Of a DNA stretch of 42,731 bases, positions 1 through 8,425 are shown one piece after another; the stretch's first letter is position 1; each line of letters starts with the position of its first letter. The stretch lies in assembly GCA_022826185.1 (NCBI GenBank), contig JAJDVH010000033.1, positions 1 to 42,731 on the forward strand. The letters are read 5' to 3'. The notes beneath the pieces were generated by a model. That model saw only the letters and a list, made by a program, of their open reading frames with translations, ran no database searches and was not told where the DNA came from. Source of the stretch: Alphaproteobacteria bacterium. GTDB taxonomy: Bacteria; Pseudomonadota; Alphaproteobacteria; Bin95. The position numbers and the translations under genes were made by a program.

Positions 1-75
1 CCATCCCTGACTCGCGCCACCGCTGCAGCCGGTGGAGGGCAAGCTCGACTGCTGAAACTGCCGCCAGGACCGAGG

Positions 76-157
76 CTGGGCCCCGGATCGGGGTCCGGGG
101 CGACGATATGGGCCGCAGTCTTCCCATGAGTCCGAAGTCGACGCCGCTGATATAACA
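76..157. repeat. REP-like hairpin plus 30-bp terminal repeat motif
   Basis: Positions 81-87 (ccccgga) and 94-100 (tccgggg) form a 7-bp GC stem with a 6-base loop. About 25 bases further on, 126-156 matches on the reverse strand a motif that recurs at 14057-14089 and 19693-19727 (core ATACCARCGG, then TCGACTT and GACTCA). No convincing gene lies in 1-194. This looks like the right half of a short intergenic repeat element whose left half is outside or degraded. Confidence 0.5.
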
Positions 158-194
158 GTTTTCTCCGTTCGTTCGGCTTCAGCGCACCCCGGTC

Positions 195-1016
195 TCACTG
201 CTTCGCCCCCGAGGCGAGGACGGCGGGGAGGGAGAGGTCGAGAACGCCGTCCGGTCCCGCCATGGCGCGGGCGTCGCTCAGAATGGCGGCTTCGATGGCG
301 GCGCGCGCTTCGGGCGTCTGCGCGTCCAGGAGCGCGCGGGAGCGCACCGTGGCGTGGCGCAGCCCCTCGACCAGCGCCTCGGGCGTCACGCGGCGGCGGA
401 CCGTCATTTCCTCCACCCTCGTGTCCCGGAAGCCCGCCGCCCTGAGCACATGTTGGCACTCTTCGGGGTCGGAGAAGCGGAACATCTCGGGGCCTTCGGG
501 AATGCCGCCTGCATGAGGGTCGCCATGGGCCGCGACCGCGCGGCGGAACATGCCGAAATGCGCCACCCGGTCCGCCGTGCACCAGGCGGAAAAGGCATGG
601 CGGCCGCCGGGCCGCAGCACCCGGAACGCTTCCGTGACCGCACGCTCGGGCCGGGCGAAATGCAGCATGCCGAAGGAGCAGGTGACGGCATCGAAACTGC
701 CGTCCTCGAAGGGCAGCGCCTCGGCGTCGCCTTCGCGGAACCCGGCTTCCGGGAAGTTGCGCCGCGCCTCCTCCACCATCGCGGCGGCGAAATCCACCCC
801 GGTCGCGTCGGCGCCGCGCCCGGCGGCCATCGCCGCGCCGTAACCGGGCCCCGTCGCAACGTCGAGCACCTTCATGCCGGCCGCCACCCCCGCAGCATCG
901 AGAACGGGGCCCAGGCCGAGGCGGGTGGAGTCCCAGGAAACGGTCCGGTAGCCGGCGGCCTGCCGGTTCCAGCCGGCGCGCTCGAACGCCTTGAAGGCGT
1001 CCGCGTCGAAGCTCAT
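195..1016 (-). CDS. Class I SAM-dependent methyltransferase
   Basis: The 273-residue product is a Rossmann-fold methyltransferase of the UbiE/COQ5-like Methyltransf_11 type. Motif I (VLDVATGPGYG) sits at residues 50-60, followed by an acidic residue ending strand 2 (GVDF) and the post-motif stretch CSFGMLHFARPERAVTEAFR, which in this family precedes the conserved LRPGG loop. No membrane segment is visible. The ATG at 1016 overlaps the stop of the upstream PLP-enzyme gene by 4 bases (ATGA), so the two are translationally coupled and were probably acquired or kept together. The substrate cannot be read from sequence; small-molecule methylation is the usual role. It is the last gene of a leftward pair. 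Confidence 0.85.
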   Translation of the reverse strand: MSFDADAFKAFERAGWNRQAAGYRTVSWDSTRLGLGPVLDAAGVAAGMKVLDVATGPGYGAAMAAGRGADATGVDFAAAMVEEARRNFPEAGFREGDAEALPFEDGSFDAVTCSFGMLHFARPERAVTEAFRVLRPGGRHAFSAWCTADRVAHFGMFRRAVAAHGDPHAGGIPEGPEMFRFSDPEECQHVLRAAGFRDTRVEEMTVRRRVTPEALVEGLRHATVRSRALLDAQTPEARAAIEAAILSDARAMAGPDGVLDLSLPAVLASGAKQ

Positions 1017-2044
1017 GCCGCCGCCTCGGCGAGAATGCGGGCGGCTTCCTCGCAGTCTGTGCGGCCGACGTCCAGATGGGTGACGGCCCGCATTCGCGTC
1101 GGCCCCATCGCGCCGATGCGCAGGCCCGCCTCTCCGGCGCGGGCCGCGATGTCGGGAGCGCTCCGTCCGGTGCCGCCCACGTCGAAGAACAGGATGTTGG
1201 TCTCGCAGGGTTCGACCGAGACTCCGTCGATCTGCGCCAGAGCATCGGCCAGCAGCGCGGCGTTGGCGTGGTCTTCGGCAAGCCGGTCCCAATGTCGGTC
1301 GAGCGCGTGGAGGCCGGCGGCGGCAAGGATGCCTGCCTGCCGCATGGCCCCGCCCATGCGCTGCTTCCAGCGCCATGCCTCGTCGATGAAGGCGGACGAG
1401 CCCGCAAGCACCGCCCCCACGGGACAGCCGAGCCCCTTGCTGAGGTCGATCCAGGCGCTGTCGAAGCAGGCGCCGTATTCGGCCGCGGCCGTGCCGGAGG
1501 CCACAACCGCATTCGGCAGCCGCGCGCCGTCCAGATGGGTCGCAAGGCCGTGCGCGCGGGCGACATCCGTGACCGCCCGGACCGCCTCCAAGGGCCAGAC
1601 CGTGCCGCCGCCCATATTGGCGGTGTTCTCGACCTCCAGCAGCGCCGACCGGGGCGCATAGCGGTGGTCCGGGCGGATCGCGGCTTCGGCCTGTTCGGCC
1701 GTGTAGATGCCGCGCTCGCCCGGTATGGGCGCGATCTGCACGCCGGAAAGCGCGGCCGGCCCGCCGCCCTCGAAGTTCAGGATGTGGCAGGAGGCCTCGG
1801 CGATCACCTCGTCGCCGGGCCGGCAATGGACCCGGATGGAAATCTCGTTGCACATCGTTCCGGAAGGAAGGAACACGGCTGCTTCGTGGCCGAGCAATGC
1901 CGCCACCCGTTCGCAGAGCGCATTGACGCTCGGGTCGGCGAAGGACTGCTCGTCGCCGACCGGCGCCTCGGCCATCGCCCGGCGCATTTCAGGCGTCGGC
2001 AGGGTCTGGGTGTCGCTGTAGAGGTTGATGTGCGGTGACATCAC
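1013..2044 (-). CDS. Low-specificity L-threonine aldolase family PLP enzyme
   Basis: The 343-residue protein is a fold-type I PLP enzyme of the beta-eliminating lyase/threonine aldolase family, which splits beta-hydroxy amino acids to glycine and an aldehyde. It starts with the family-typical N-terminus NLYSDTQTLPTPEMRRAM, has the HLDGAR motif (170-175, PLP-contacting Asp and substrate Arg) and the Schiff-base lysine in DLSKGL (K203). The length matches the family. Two start codons are adjacent (MM; 2044 or 2041). It overlaps the methyltransferase downstream by 4 bases. The AT-rich gene upstream (ending at 2058) has foreign composition, so its own promoter may lie inside or beyond that gene. 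Functional family is secure, exact amino-acid preference is not. Confidence 0.88.
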   Translation of the reverse strand: MMSPHINLYSDTQTLPTPEMRRAMAEAPVGDEQSFADPSVNALCERVAALLGHEAAVFLPSGTMCNEISIRVHCRPGDEVIAEASCHILNFEGGGPAALSGVQIAPIPGERGIYTAEQAEAAIRPDHRYAPRSALLEVENTANMGGGTVWPLEAVRAVTDVARAHGLATHLDGARLPNAVVASGTAAAEYGACFDSAWIDLSKGLGCPVGAVLAGSSAFIDEAWRWKQRMGGAMRQAGILAAAGLHALDRHWDRLAEDHANAALLADALAQIDGVSVEPCETNILFFDVGGTGRSAPDIAARAGEAGLRIGAMGPTRMRAVTHLDVGRTDCEEAARILAEAAA

Positions 2045-2057
2045 GACTTACAGATTA

Positions 2058-3110
2058 TCACTTAAAATTGCCAGAATTCTCTAGTTGGACTACACAATCT
2101 TTCTCCAGTGGGCGTTCCTCACGACTGACGCTTGTACCGTGATTCTTTTGCACACATTCTCTATCGTACACTAAAATTTGGGAAAGTATCTCCGAGTATT
2201 TTCGATCAATCTTTGGCAATTCATCTTTCCAAACCCAACTTCCAACCCAGCGTACTGTTGTCATGCCCTTCGCATTCGTAAAGTCGGTCCCACTAAGATT
2301 AACATCATAAAACGAAACTTCATACATCTTTGAATCTGAGAAATTTGTATCTCGTAAAACACTGTCAACAAAATTCGCTTGATTCATGTCCGAAAAGGAA
2401 AAATCCGAATTTGTAAACCACGAACCAATTATCTTTGCGCTGCTAAAGGTTGAATTCTTTGCAATAAATCCGTCGAAAAAGGAGCTTCGTATTGTTGCTT
2501 CATGAAAGTTAGCTTTTTCTGCATTCACGTTCTCACCATGGACCGTCAACAATGCTTTATGAAAATCAGCATGTATGAATTGTGCATGGTTGAGGGTTGT
2601 GCCAACCATAGTTGTATTTGTCAGGGTTGAGTAATTTACTCTTGCTCCCGTGAAATCGACATTATTGATAATAGAATTGTCCCATTTTACTTCGATCAAA
2701 TTTGCATCCACTAGCTCAGAGTTCGAGAAATCTGTGTAACTGAACCAGCCACGGCTTAGGTCTGCTTTATTTAGCATAACTCCGTTAACATTTGTGCGAT
2801 GAACATCTCCTGTTTTGAAATTACCGGCATGAGCTAAAGAAACTGGCCTTAAGTCTAAATCTCTTATGCTTACATCGCCATTATGTAAGCGTTCCAGTGC
2901 ACCACTTGTGCCTGAATTTCCAGGTGCATGGCCAGCAAGCGTGTTCCACGCATGGTGGTCTCCTTGCTGCGAAAAAGCTAACCAAGCCATGAATATTCCG
3001 GCGCAAGTCACAGCCAAAGAAATAACACCAATAGGTTCCCTGTAAAGAAAACCCCAAAACCACCGGACCTTAGACCAGATCACGGCCACCCGTCTGCGCG
3101 AAATATTCAT
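2058..3110 (-). CDS. Membrane-anchored pentapeptide-repeat protein (AT-rich, foreign)
   Basis: The 350-residue product begins with a basic N-terminus (MNISRRR) and a single membrane segment at about residues 26-46 (PIGVISLAVTCAGIFMAWLA). Residues about 75-285 are pentapeptide repeats of the A(D/N)LXX type (for example NKADLSRGWFSYTDFSNSEL), predicting a right-handed quadrilateral beta-helix. The tail is basic with two cysteines. Base composition is far more AT-rich than both neighbours and codon use is unlike theirs, indicating transfer. It sits alone between the threonine aldolase and a gamma-glutamyltransferase-family gene, both GC-rich and on the same strand. Membrane-tethered pentapeptide proteins are known in bacteria but roles are mostly undefined; no function is claimed here. 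Confidence 0.85.
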   Translation of the reverse strand: MNISRRRVAVIWSKVRWFWGFLYREPIGVISLAVTCAGIFMAWLAFSQQGDHHAWNTLAGHAPGNSGTSGALERLHNGDVSIRDLDLRPVSLAHAGNFKTGDVHRTNVNGVMLNKADLSRGWFSYTDFSNSELVDANLIEVKWDNSIINNVDFTGARVNYSTLTNTTMVGTTLNHAQFIHADFHKALLTVHGENVNAEKANFHEATIRSSFFDGFIAKNSTFSSAKIIGSWFTNSDFSFSDMNQANFVDSVLRDTNFSDSKMYEVSFYDVNLSGTDFTNAKGMTTVRWVGSWVWKDELPKIDRKYSEILSQILVYDRECVQKNHGTSVSREERPLEKDCVVQLENSGNFK

Positions 3111-3183
3111 GAGTTGCGATCAGTTGTCGTGCATAACAAGAAAGATATAAGCGATACATCGGCATATTGCAACCCGCAACCGG

Positions 3184-4902
3184 TCACGCGCCGACGGCGT
3201 AGGCCATGCGCCGCGGGTCGGCGCCGCCGGTCATCACGCCGCGTTCGCTGTCGGCGTCGATCATGCACACGGAGCCCGCGAGCCAGATGCGTTCCGGCCA
3301 CCACTCGATCTCGTGGCCGCGGCGGGCCAGGTCGTCGCCGACATCGCGCCCGATCCCGCCTTCCATCTTCAGCAGGCCCGGATAGTAGGCATGCGGCTCG
3401 AAGGAGGAGGGGAAGCTGTAGCTGGCGAAGCGGGGCGCGGAGACGGCCTCCTGGGCGGACATGCCGTGGACCGCGAGGTTCATCAGACATTGCGACATGG
3501 CCTGGGTCTGGACATCGCCGCCGGGCGTGCCGAAGGGCACGAAGCGGGCGCCGCCATCCAGCACGGCCAGCGCCGGGTTGGGCGTGAGCCGCGGACGCTT
3601 GCCGGGGGCCAGGGCTGAGGCATGGTCGGGGTCGGTCCAGGACTGGCAGCCGCGCGAGGAGATGGCGAGGCCGACGCCGGGCGCGACCGTGCCGCCATAG
3701 GAGCCGTCCGACGGCGTGGCGGAGAAGACATTGCCGTCCTCGTCCACGACGCAGATATAGGAGGTGTCGAGCGGCGCGACCTCGGGCTCCCTTGTCGGGA
3801 CGGGCGCCGCGGGGATCGCATGGCGCGAGCCGGCCTCGCCCGGCGGCGGCATTTCCGGCATGGCGCAGCCCATGTCGATCTCCGCCCGGCGCAGGGCGGC
3901 ATAGGCATCCGATGCGAGCGTGTCGATCGGGACATCCACGAAGCGCGGGTCGCCCAACCAGGCGTCGCGGTCTGCCATGGCGAGCTTCACGGCTTCGACC
4001 GTGACATGCACCGCGTCGGCGCCGTTATGGCCGAGCGCGCCGAGGTCGTAGCCCTTCAGGATGTTCAGCACCTCGATCAGCGCCGGCCCCTGGCACCAGG
4101 GGCCGCAGGCATAGACCTCCGCATTGCCGAACCGTCCCCGCACCGGCTCCTCGATGCCGACCCGGAAGGAGGCGAGGTCCTCAAGCGTCATCCAGCCGCC
4201 CTCGGCTGCCTGCCAGTCGGCGATGCGCCGGGCGATGTCGCCCCGGTAGAAGGCGTCGCGGGCGGCCGCGAGCCCGGCCTTGCGCCCGCCCCTGCGCGCG
4301 GCGGCGGCCTCTTCGTCGGCCATGTATTGCAGCGCTGCGGCCCCCTCCTTCTGGAAGAACAGCTCGCCGGTCCGGGGCGGCCGGCCGCCCGGCAGGAAGA
4401 TCGCCGCCGTGTCGGGCGCGGCGCGGAACTCGGCCTCGTGCTCCGAGATGATGCGCTCCATCAGCGGATACATGGGAAAGCCGTCGCGGGCGTAGCGGAC
4501 CGCCGCCTGCGCAACCTCGCCGAAACTCATCCGGCCCCAGAGTTCCAGCGCCGTGATCCAGGCGTCGGGAGCGGCGGGCACGACCGTCCTCAGGACGCCG
4601 TTCGGGATGGCGCCGCCATATTCGCGCCGGAAATGCTCGATATCCGCAGCCTCGGGCCACCAGCCGAGACCCGAGATCGTGACGACTTTCCGCGCCTCGG
4701 CGCTATAGACCATGATCGGCGCGACGCCGGCCACGCTGACAAGGTCGCTCTCCAGAATGCCGAGCGCCAGCCCGCCGGCCACGCCTGCGTCGATCGCGTT
4801 CCCGCCCGCTTCCAGAACGGAGAAGGCCGCGCTCGCCGCAAGCTGGTGTCCGGCCACGGCCATATGCCGGGTCGCGACCGTTTCGGCCCGTTCGCTCGCC
4901 AT
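3184..4902 (-). CDS. Gamma-glutamyltransferase family (Ntn hydrolase) protein
   Basis: The 572-residue product matches the gamma-glutamyltranspeptidase family, whose precursor cleaves itself before a Thr that becomes the nucleophile. That Thr is seen in PLDTSYICVVDEDGN at residue 380. The N-terminal half has the family GGNAIDA motif and GLALG segment; the tail has FGTPGGDVQTQ and PR. The usual signal peptide is missing, so the enzyme is probably cytoplasmic, and the glycine-rich stretch after GLALG is VSVAGVAPIMVY rather than GIGGGGF, so the acyl-donor pocket may differ. I prefer the ATG at 4902 because of the purine-rich stretch just upstream; an in-frame ATG at 4938 is possible. It is divergent from the M24 gene, with 94 bp between starts. 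Confidence 0.85.
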   Translation of the reverse strand: MASERAETVATRHMAVAGHQLAASAAFSVLEAGGNAIDAGVAGGLALGILESDLVSVAGVAPIMVYSAEARKVVTISGLGWWPEAADIEHFRREYGGAIPNGVLRTVVPAAPDAWITALELWGRMSFGEVAQAAVRYARDGFPMYPLMERIISEHEAEFRAAPDTAAIFLPGGRPPRTGELFFQKEGAAALQYMADEEAAAARRGGRKAGLAAARDAFYRGDIARRIADWQAAEGGWMTLEDLASFRVGIEEPVRGRFGNAEVYACGPWCQGPALIEVLNILKGYDLGALGHNGADAVHVTVEAVKLAMADRDAWLGDPRFVDVPIDTLASDAYAALRRAEIDMGCAMPEMPPPGEAGSRHAIPAAPVPTREPEVAPLDTSYICVVDEDGNVFSATPSDGSYGGTVAPGVGLAISSRGCQSWTDPDHASALAPGKRPRLTPNPALAVLDGGARFVPFGTPGGDVQTQAMSQCLMNLAVHGMSAQEAVSAPRFASYSFPSSFEPHAYYPGLLKMEGGIGRDVGDDLARRGHEIEWWPERIWLAGSVCMIDADSERGVMTGGADPRRMAYAVGA

Positions 4903-4996
4903 TCTTCTCTTGCCCCCCTTGCGTTGCCGCCTTGTCATTCGGGCGGCTCTTCATGCCATGATGCGCGAGGGCCGTCAGGAAAGCGAGAGAGGCAGC

Positions 4997-6148
4997 ATGC
5001 ACATCCATTTCAGCGAGGAAGAGTTCGCCGGGCGGCAGCGCGCCGCGGCCGAGGCGGCGGCGGCAGCCGGGTTCGACGGCCTGCTGATCTTCAAGCAGGA
5101 GAGCATGTTCTACCTCACCGGCTATGACACGTTCGGCTTCTGCTTCTTCCAGTGCCTCTGGCTGGGCGCTGACGGGCGCATGGCGCTGTTGACCCGCGCC
5201 CCCGACCGGCGCCAGGCGGCGTTCACTTCGGTCCTCGACGATATCCGCGTGTGGGAGGACTCGGCCGGCGCGCGGCCCGAGCGCGACCTGAAGGCGATGC
5301 TGGCGGAATTCGGCGTAGCGGGCGGCCGGCTCGGTGTGGAATGGCAGTCCTACGGGCTGCCGGCGGCGCTCGGCTTCCGGCTGCGGGAGGCGCTGGAAGG
5401 GTTTGTCGAGCTGGGCGATGCGTCCGGGCTGGTGGACGGGCTGCGGGTCGTCAAGAGCCCGGCGGAACTCGACTATGTGCGCAAGGCGGGCGAACTCGCC
5501 GACCGGGCTTACGATGAAGCCGTGCGGCTCGCTCGCCCGGGCGCGTTCGAGGGCGACATCCTGGCGGCGATGCAGGGCGCGGTCTTGCGGGCCGGCGGCG
5601 ACGAGCCGGCGAACGAGACCATCATCGGCTCGGGTCCCGGCGCGCTGATGTGCCGCTATTACACCGGGCGGCGGCATCTGGATGCGGACGACCAGTTGAT
5701 GCTGGAGTTCGCGGGGACCTGGCGCCACTACCATGCCTGCCTGATGCGCACGATCCGCATCGGCCCGCCGCCCGAACGCCAGCGCTTCCTGCACGATGCG
5801 GCGGTCGAAGCGCTGGCCGCCTGCCGGGAGGCGCTGAAGCCCGGCCGGCCGGTGGGAGACGTGTTCGACGCCCATGCCCGCGTGCTCGACGGGCGCGGCC
5901 TCGCCGAGCACCGCATGAATGCCTGCGGCTATTCGCTGGGAGCGACCTTTGCGCCGGTCTGGATGGACAGCCCCATGTTCTATCGCGGCAATCCCGTGCT
6001 GGCGGCGCCCGGCATGGTGTTCTTCATCCACATCATCATCTTCGACAGCGACGCCGGGCTGTCCGCGACTTCCGGCGCGACCGTGGTCGTGACGGAAGCA
6101 GGCAACGAGCCCGTCACGCACGCCTCCACCGACCTCGTCGTCAACTAG
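4997..6148 (+). CDS. Creatinase-like M24 family protein lacking metal ligands
   Basis: The 383-residue product has the two-domain creatinase/prolidase layout: an N-terminal creatinase-N domain (about 10-150) and a C-terminal pita-bread domain (about 155-383). By motif position all five M24 metal ligands are replaced: Asp by E237 (LEFAG), Asp by A247 (YHACLMRT, with R251 kept), His by Y312 (GYSLG), Glu by H345 (PGMVFFIH) and Glu by S359. This is the pattern of metal-free C-N hydrolases such as creatinase, and is also like ectoine-hydrolase-type proteins, rather than of Xaa-Pro aminopeptidase. The ATG at 4997 follows agagagg; longer in-frame starts back to 4712 run into the divergent gene. An acyl-CoA dehydrogenase gene follows after 25 bp. 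Confidence 0.82.
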   Translation: MHIHFSEEEFAGRQRAAAEAAAAAGFDGLLIFKQESMFYLTGYDTFGFCFFQCLWLGADGRMALLTRAPDRRQAAFTSVLDDIRVWEDSAGARPERDLKAMLAEFGVAGGRLGVEWQSYGLPAALGFRLREALEGFVELGDASGLVDGLRVVKSPAELDYVRKAGELADRAYDEAVRLARPGAFEGDILAAMQGAVLRAGGDEPANETIIGSGPGALMCRYYTGRRHLDADDQLMLEFAGTWRHYHACLMRTIRIGPPPERQRFLHDAAVEALAACREALKPGRPVGDVFDAHARVLDGRGLAEHRMNACGYSLGATFAPVWMDSPMFYRGNPVLAAPGMVFFIHIIIFDSDAGLSATSGATVVVTEAGNEPVTHASTDLVVN

Positions 6149-6173
6149 CCGGCCGCACCGGACCGCAGCTTCA

Positions 6174-7319
6174 ATGGATTTCCTTACGCCCGAACAGGAG
6201 ATGTGGCGCGAGACCGTCTTCCGCTTCATGGAAGAAGAGGTCGGCCGCGAATATGTCCGCGAGAAGGACCGCAACCGCGAATATCCCTATGAGGGTTATC
6301 GGAAGGTCGTCTCGCAAGGCTGGATCGGCCTGCTCGTGCCGGAGGAGCAGGGCGGGCAGGGCGGCGACATCTTCTCCTACGCGCTGATGTGCGAGGGACT
6401 TGCGCGCTACGGCCCGGATTTCGCCACGGCGCTGATGGTGCCGATGTTCACGGCGCAGAACATCGTCCGTCACGGAAGTCCGGAGCACGCGGCCCGCTAT
6501 ATCGAACCCTTCCTCGCCGGTGAAATGCGCTTCGTCATCTCCCTCTCGGAGCCGCAGGCGGGTTCGGACGCCGCCAATGCCCGCACCCGCGCCCGGCCGG
6601 ACGGAGACGAATGGGTGGTGAACGGGCAGAAGCTCTGGAACTCGGGCGGCGGAGCGAAGGGCGCGGTGCTTTGCGCGCTCGTGCGCACCGAAGCGGGGAC
6701 CGAAAAGCATGACGGGCTGTCCGTGCTGCTGATCCCGAACGATGCGCCGGGGGTGACGGTCCACAAGATCGAGGCGCTCGCCCGCCGGGCCACAGGGTCG
6801 AACACGATCTTCTTCGACGATGTGCGCCTGCCCGGCCACGCCCTGCTCGGCGCGGAAGGGCAGGGCTGGCAGATCATGACGGAGCATCTGGAGCTGGAGC
6901 GGATTTCCATCGCCGCGGGATATGTCGGCTGCGCCCAACAGGCCGTGGACGATGCCTGCGACTATGCCCGCTCGCGCGAACAGTTCGGGCGGCCGATCTT
7001 CGATTTCCAGGCGATCCGGCATATGCTGGCGGACATGCAGACCCGGGTGGATGCCGCACGACTCCTGACTTACCGCGCCGCTGCGGCGGCGAATGGCGGC
7101 GAGCCATGCCCGAAGGAAGCGGCGATGGCGAAGCTGTTCGCCTCCGAGACGCTGCAGGAGGTTTCGCGCCAGGGCGTGCAGATCATGGGCGGCATCGGCA
7201 CCACGCCGGAAGCCGACATGGAGCGCTATTTCCGCGAAGGCATGCAGGCGACCATCGGCGGCGGCACCAGCCAGATCCAGCGCACAATCATCGCGAGGCA
7301 CATGCGCCATGGCCGCTAG
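6174..7319 (+). CDS. Acyl-CoA dehydrogenase with Gly at the usual catalytic-Glu site
   Basis: The 381-residue FAD flavoprotein has the full acyl-CoA dehydrogenase fold: helical N-domain, middle beta-domain (SLSEPQAGSDAANARTRA at about 123-140, which contacts FAD/substrate) and C-terminal helical domain (SREQFGRPIFDFQAIRHMLADM). In the signature IGGGTSQIQR at 361-370 the position that is Glu in medium/short-chain enzymes (YEGT) is G363. A Glu in LELERIS (E242) sits where isovaleryl-CoA-type enzymes carry their base and may take over. It is downstream of the M24 gene on the same strand and its 3' end overlaps the TPR gene by 11 bases. Substrate unknown. Confidence 0.9.
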   Translation: MDFLTPEQEMWRETVFRFMEEEVGREYVREKDRNREYPYEGYRKVVSQGWIGLLVPEEQGGQGGDIFSYALMCEGLARYGPDFATALMVPMFTAQNIVRHGSPEHAARYIEPFLAGEMRFVISLSEPQAGSDAANARTRARPDGDEWVVNGQKLWNSGGGAKGAVLCALVRTEAGTEKHDGLSVLLIPNDAPGVTVHKIEALARRATGSNTIFFDDVRLPGHALLGAEGQGWQIMTEHLELERISIAAGYVGCAQQAVDDACDYARSREQFGRPIFDFQAIRHMLADMQTRVDAARLLTYRAAAAANGGEPCPKEAAMAKLFASETLQEVSRQGVQIMGGIGTTPEADMERYFREGMQATIGGGTSQIQRTIIARHMRHGR

Positions 7320-7845
7320 AAGCTGGATCGCGCTTGTCCTGCTGCTGTCGGCGGGGCCCGCGCTGGCGGCGGACAGCTGGGACAAGATGCTCTGCATGGC
7401 GGGCGGAGGCGCGCCGTCGGCGAATGTGATCCACTGCACGGCCGTGCTGGATGACGGCCTGTTCGAGACCCCGGAAGAGCATGCGCGCGTCCTGTTCAAG
7501 CGCGGCACGGCGCAGATCGAGACGGGTGACTACGCGAAGGCGGTTGCCGATTTCGACAAAGCCGTCCGCCTGCGCCCGGAGTTCGGAGAGGCGTTCCACA
7601 ATCGCGCCGTCGCCAAGTGGCGCAAGGGAGATCTGGAAGAAGCGCTGGCCGATTTCGACGAGAGCGTCGCGCTGGGTCAGGTGGAGCTCTGGCGCGCCTA
7701 CAAGGTGCGGGGCGACCTCAAGGCGGAAATGGGGCTGCTGGACGAGGCGCTGGCCGACTACAAGCGCTCGCTCGCTATCCGCCCCGACTGGGACTACACG
7801 CTCAAGGCGATCCGGCGGCTGACGGTCAAGAAACAGGGAAATTGA
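7309..7845 (+). CDS. Secreted TPR-repeat protein
   Basis: The 178-residue product opens with a Sec signal peptide (hydrophobic core IALVLLLSAGPALA, cleavage expected after ALA near residue 20) and then holds three tetratricopeptide repeats at about 59-92, 93-125 and 128-160, each with the A-x-x-G-x-Y/L pattern (GDYAKAVADFDKAVRLRPEF, GDLEEALADFDESV, GLLDEALADYKRSLAIRPD). It is therefore a periplasmic protein-protein interaction module. The ATG at 7309 lies inside the 3' end of the acyl-CoA dehydrogenase gene (11-base overlap, different frame), so it is co-transcribed with it. No enzymatic domain is seen and no partner can be named. Confidence 0.85.
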   Translation: MAARSWIALVLLLSAGPALAADSWDKMLCMAGGGAPSANVIHCTAVLDDGLFETPEEHARVLFKRGTAQIETGDYAKAVADFDKAVRLRPEFGEAFHNRAVAKWRKGDLEEALADFDESVALGQVELWRAYKVRGDLKAEMGLLDEALADYKRSLAIRPDWDYTLKAIRRLTVKKQGN

Positions 7846-7861
7846 CCGCCCGGCATCGACG

Positions 7862-8425
7862 TTACCGGTTTGCGCCGGGGACCCAGAGGATATCGGCGGC
7901 GCCCTTGTCGTTGACGAGCCTGGCGGCGACGAAGAGGTGGTCGGAGAGGCGGTTGATATAGTGCCGTGCGGCCTCGCCCACGGGCTCCTCGCGGGCGAGC
8001 GCCGTTACCGCCCGTTCCGCCCGCCGGGCCGTGGTCCTTGCAAGGTGCAGCGCCGCCGCCGCCGCCGATCCCCCCGGCAGCACGAACGAGTTGAGCGGGG
8101 CGAGGCCGGCGTTCATCGCATCGATCTCGGCTTCCAGGCGCCGGACCTGTTCCGGGACGACGCGCAAGGCGCCGGAACGCCGTTCGCCCCCTTCCGGCGT
8201 GCAGAGGTCCGCGCCCAGGTCGAACAGGTCGTTCTGGATGCGCGCCAGCATGGCGTCCACTTCATCGGATGTATGCTGGCGGGCCAGACCGATGCAGGCA
8301 TTGGTCTCGTCCACCGCGCCGAACGCCTCGACCCGGATGCTGTCCTTGGCGACGCGCGCGCCGTTGCCGAGCGAGGTTTCGCCCTTGTCGCCGCCCCTGG
8401 TGTAGATCTTCGTCAGCCGGACCAT
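7862..8425 (-). CDS. pduO: PduO-type cob(I)alamin adenosyltransferase
   Basis: The 187-residue protein transfers adenosyl from ATP to cob(I)alamin, giving coenzyme B12. It has the family motifs: N-terminal ATP-binding IYTRGGDKGETSL (7-19), the VDET segment (38-41), and the C-terminal helix RTTARRAERAV with the arginines that bind triphosphate. Length matches bacterial PduO/MMAB proteins. Its ATG overlaps the stop of the twin-transmembrane gene by 1 base (TGATG), so the two form an operon. Adenosylcobalamin would serve mutases such as methylmalonyl-CoA and ethylmalonyl-CoA mutase, which fits the presence of mcd in this window, although the mutases themselves are not here. Confidence 0.93.
   Translation of the reverse strand: MVRLTKIYTRGGDKGETSLGNGARVAKDSIRVEAFGAVDETNACIGLARQHTSDEVDAMLARIQNDLFDLGADLCTPEGGERRSGALRVVPEQVRRLEAEIDAMNAGLAPLNSFVLPGGSAAAAALHLARTTARRAERAVTALAREEPVGEAARHYINRLSDHLFVAARLVNDKGAADILWVPGANR

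Noticed and set aside
22-55. Tail of a coding sequence at the window start ending in TGA at 53-55
   Set aside because: The same frame has a TGA at 8-10, leaving only 14 codons. No evidence for a gene end.
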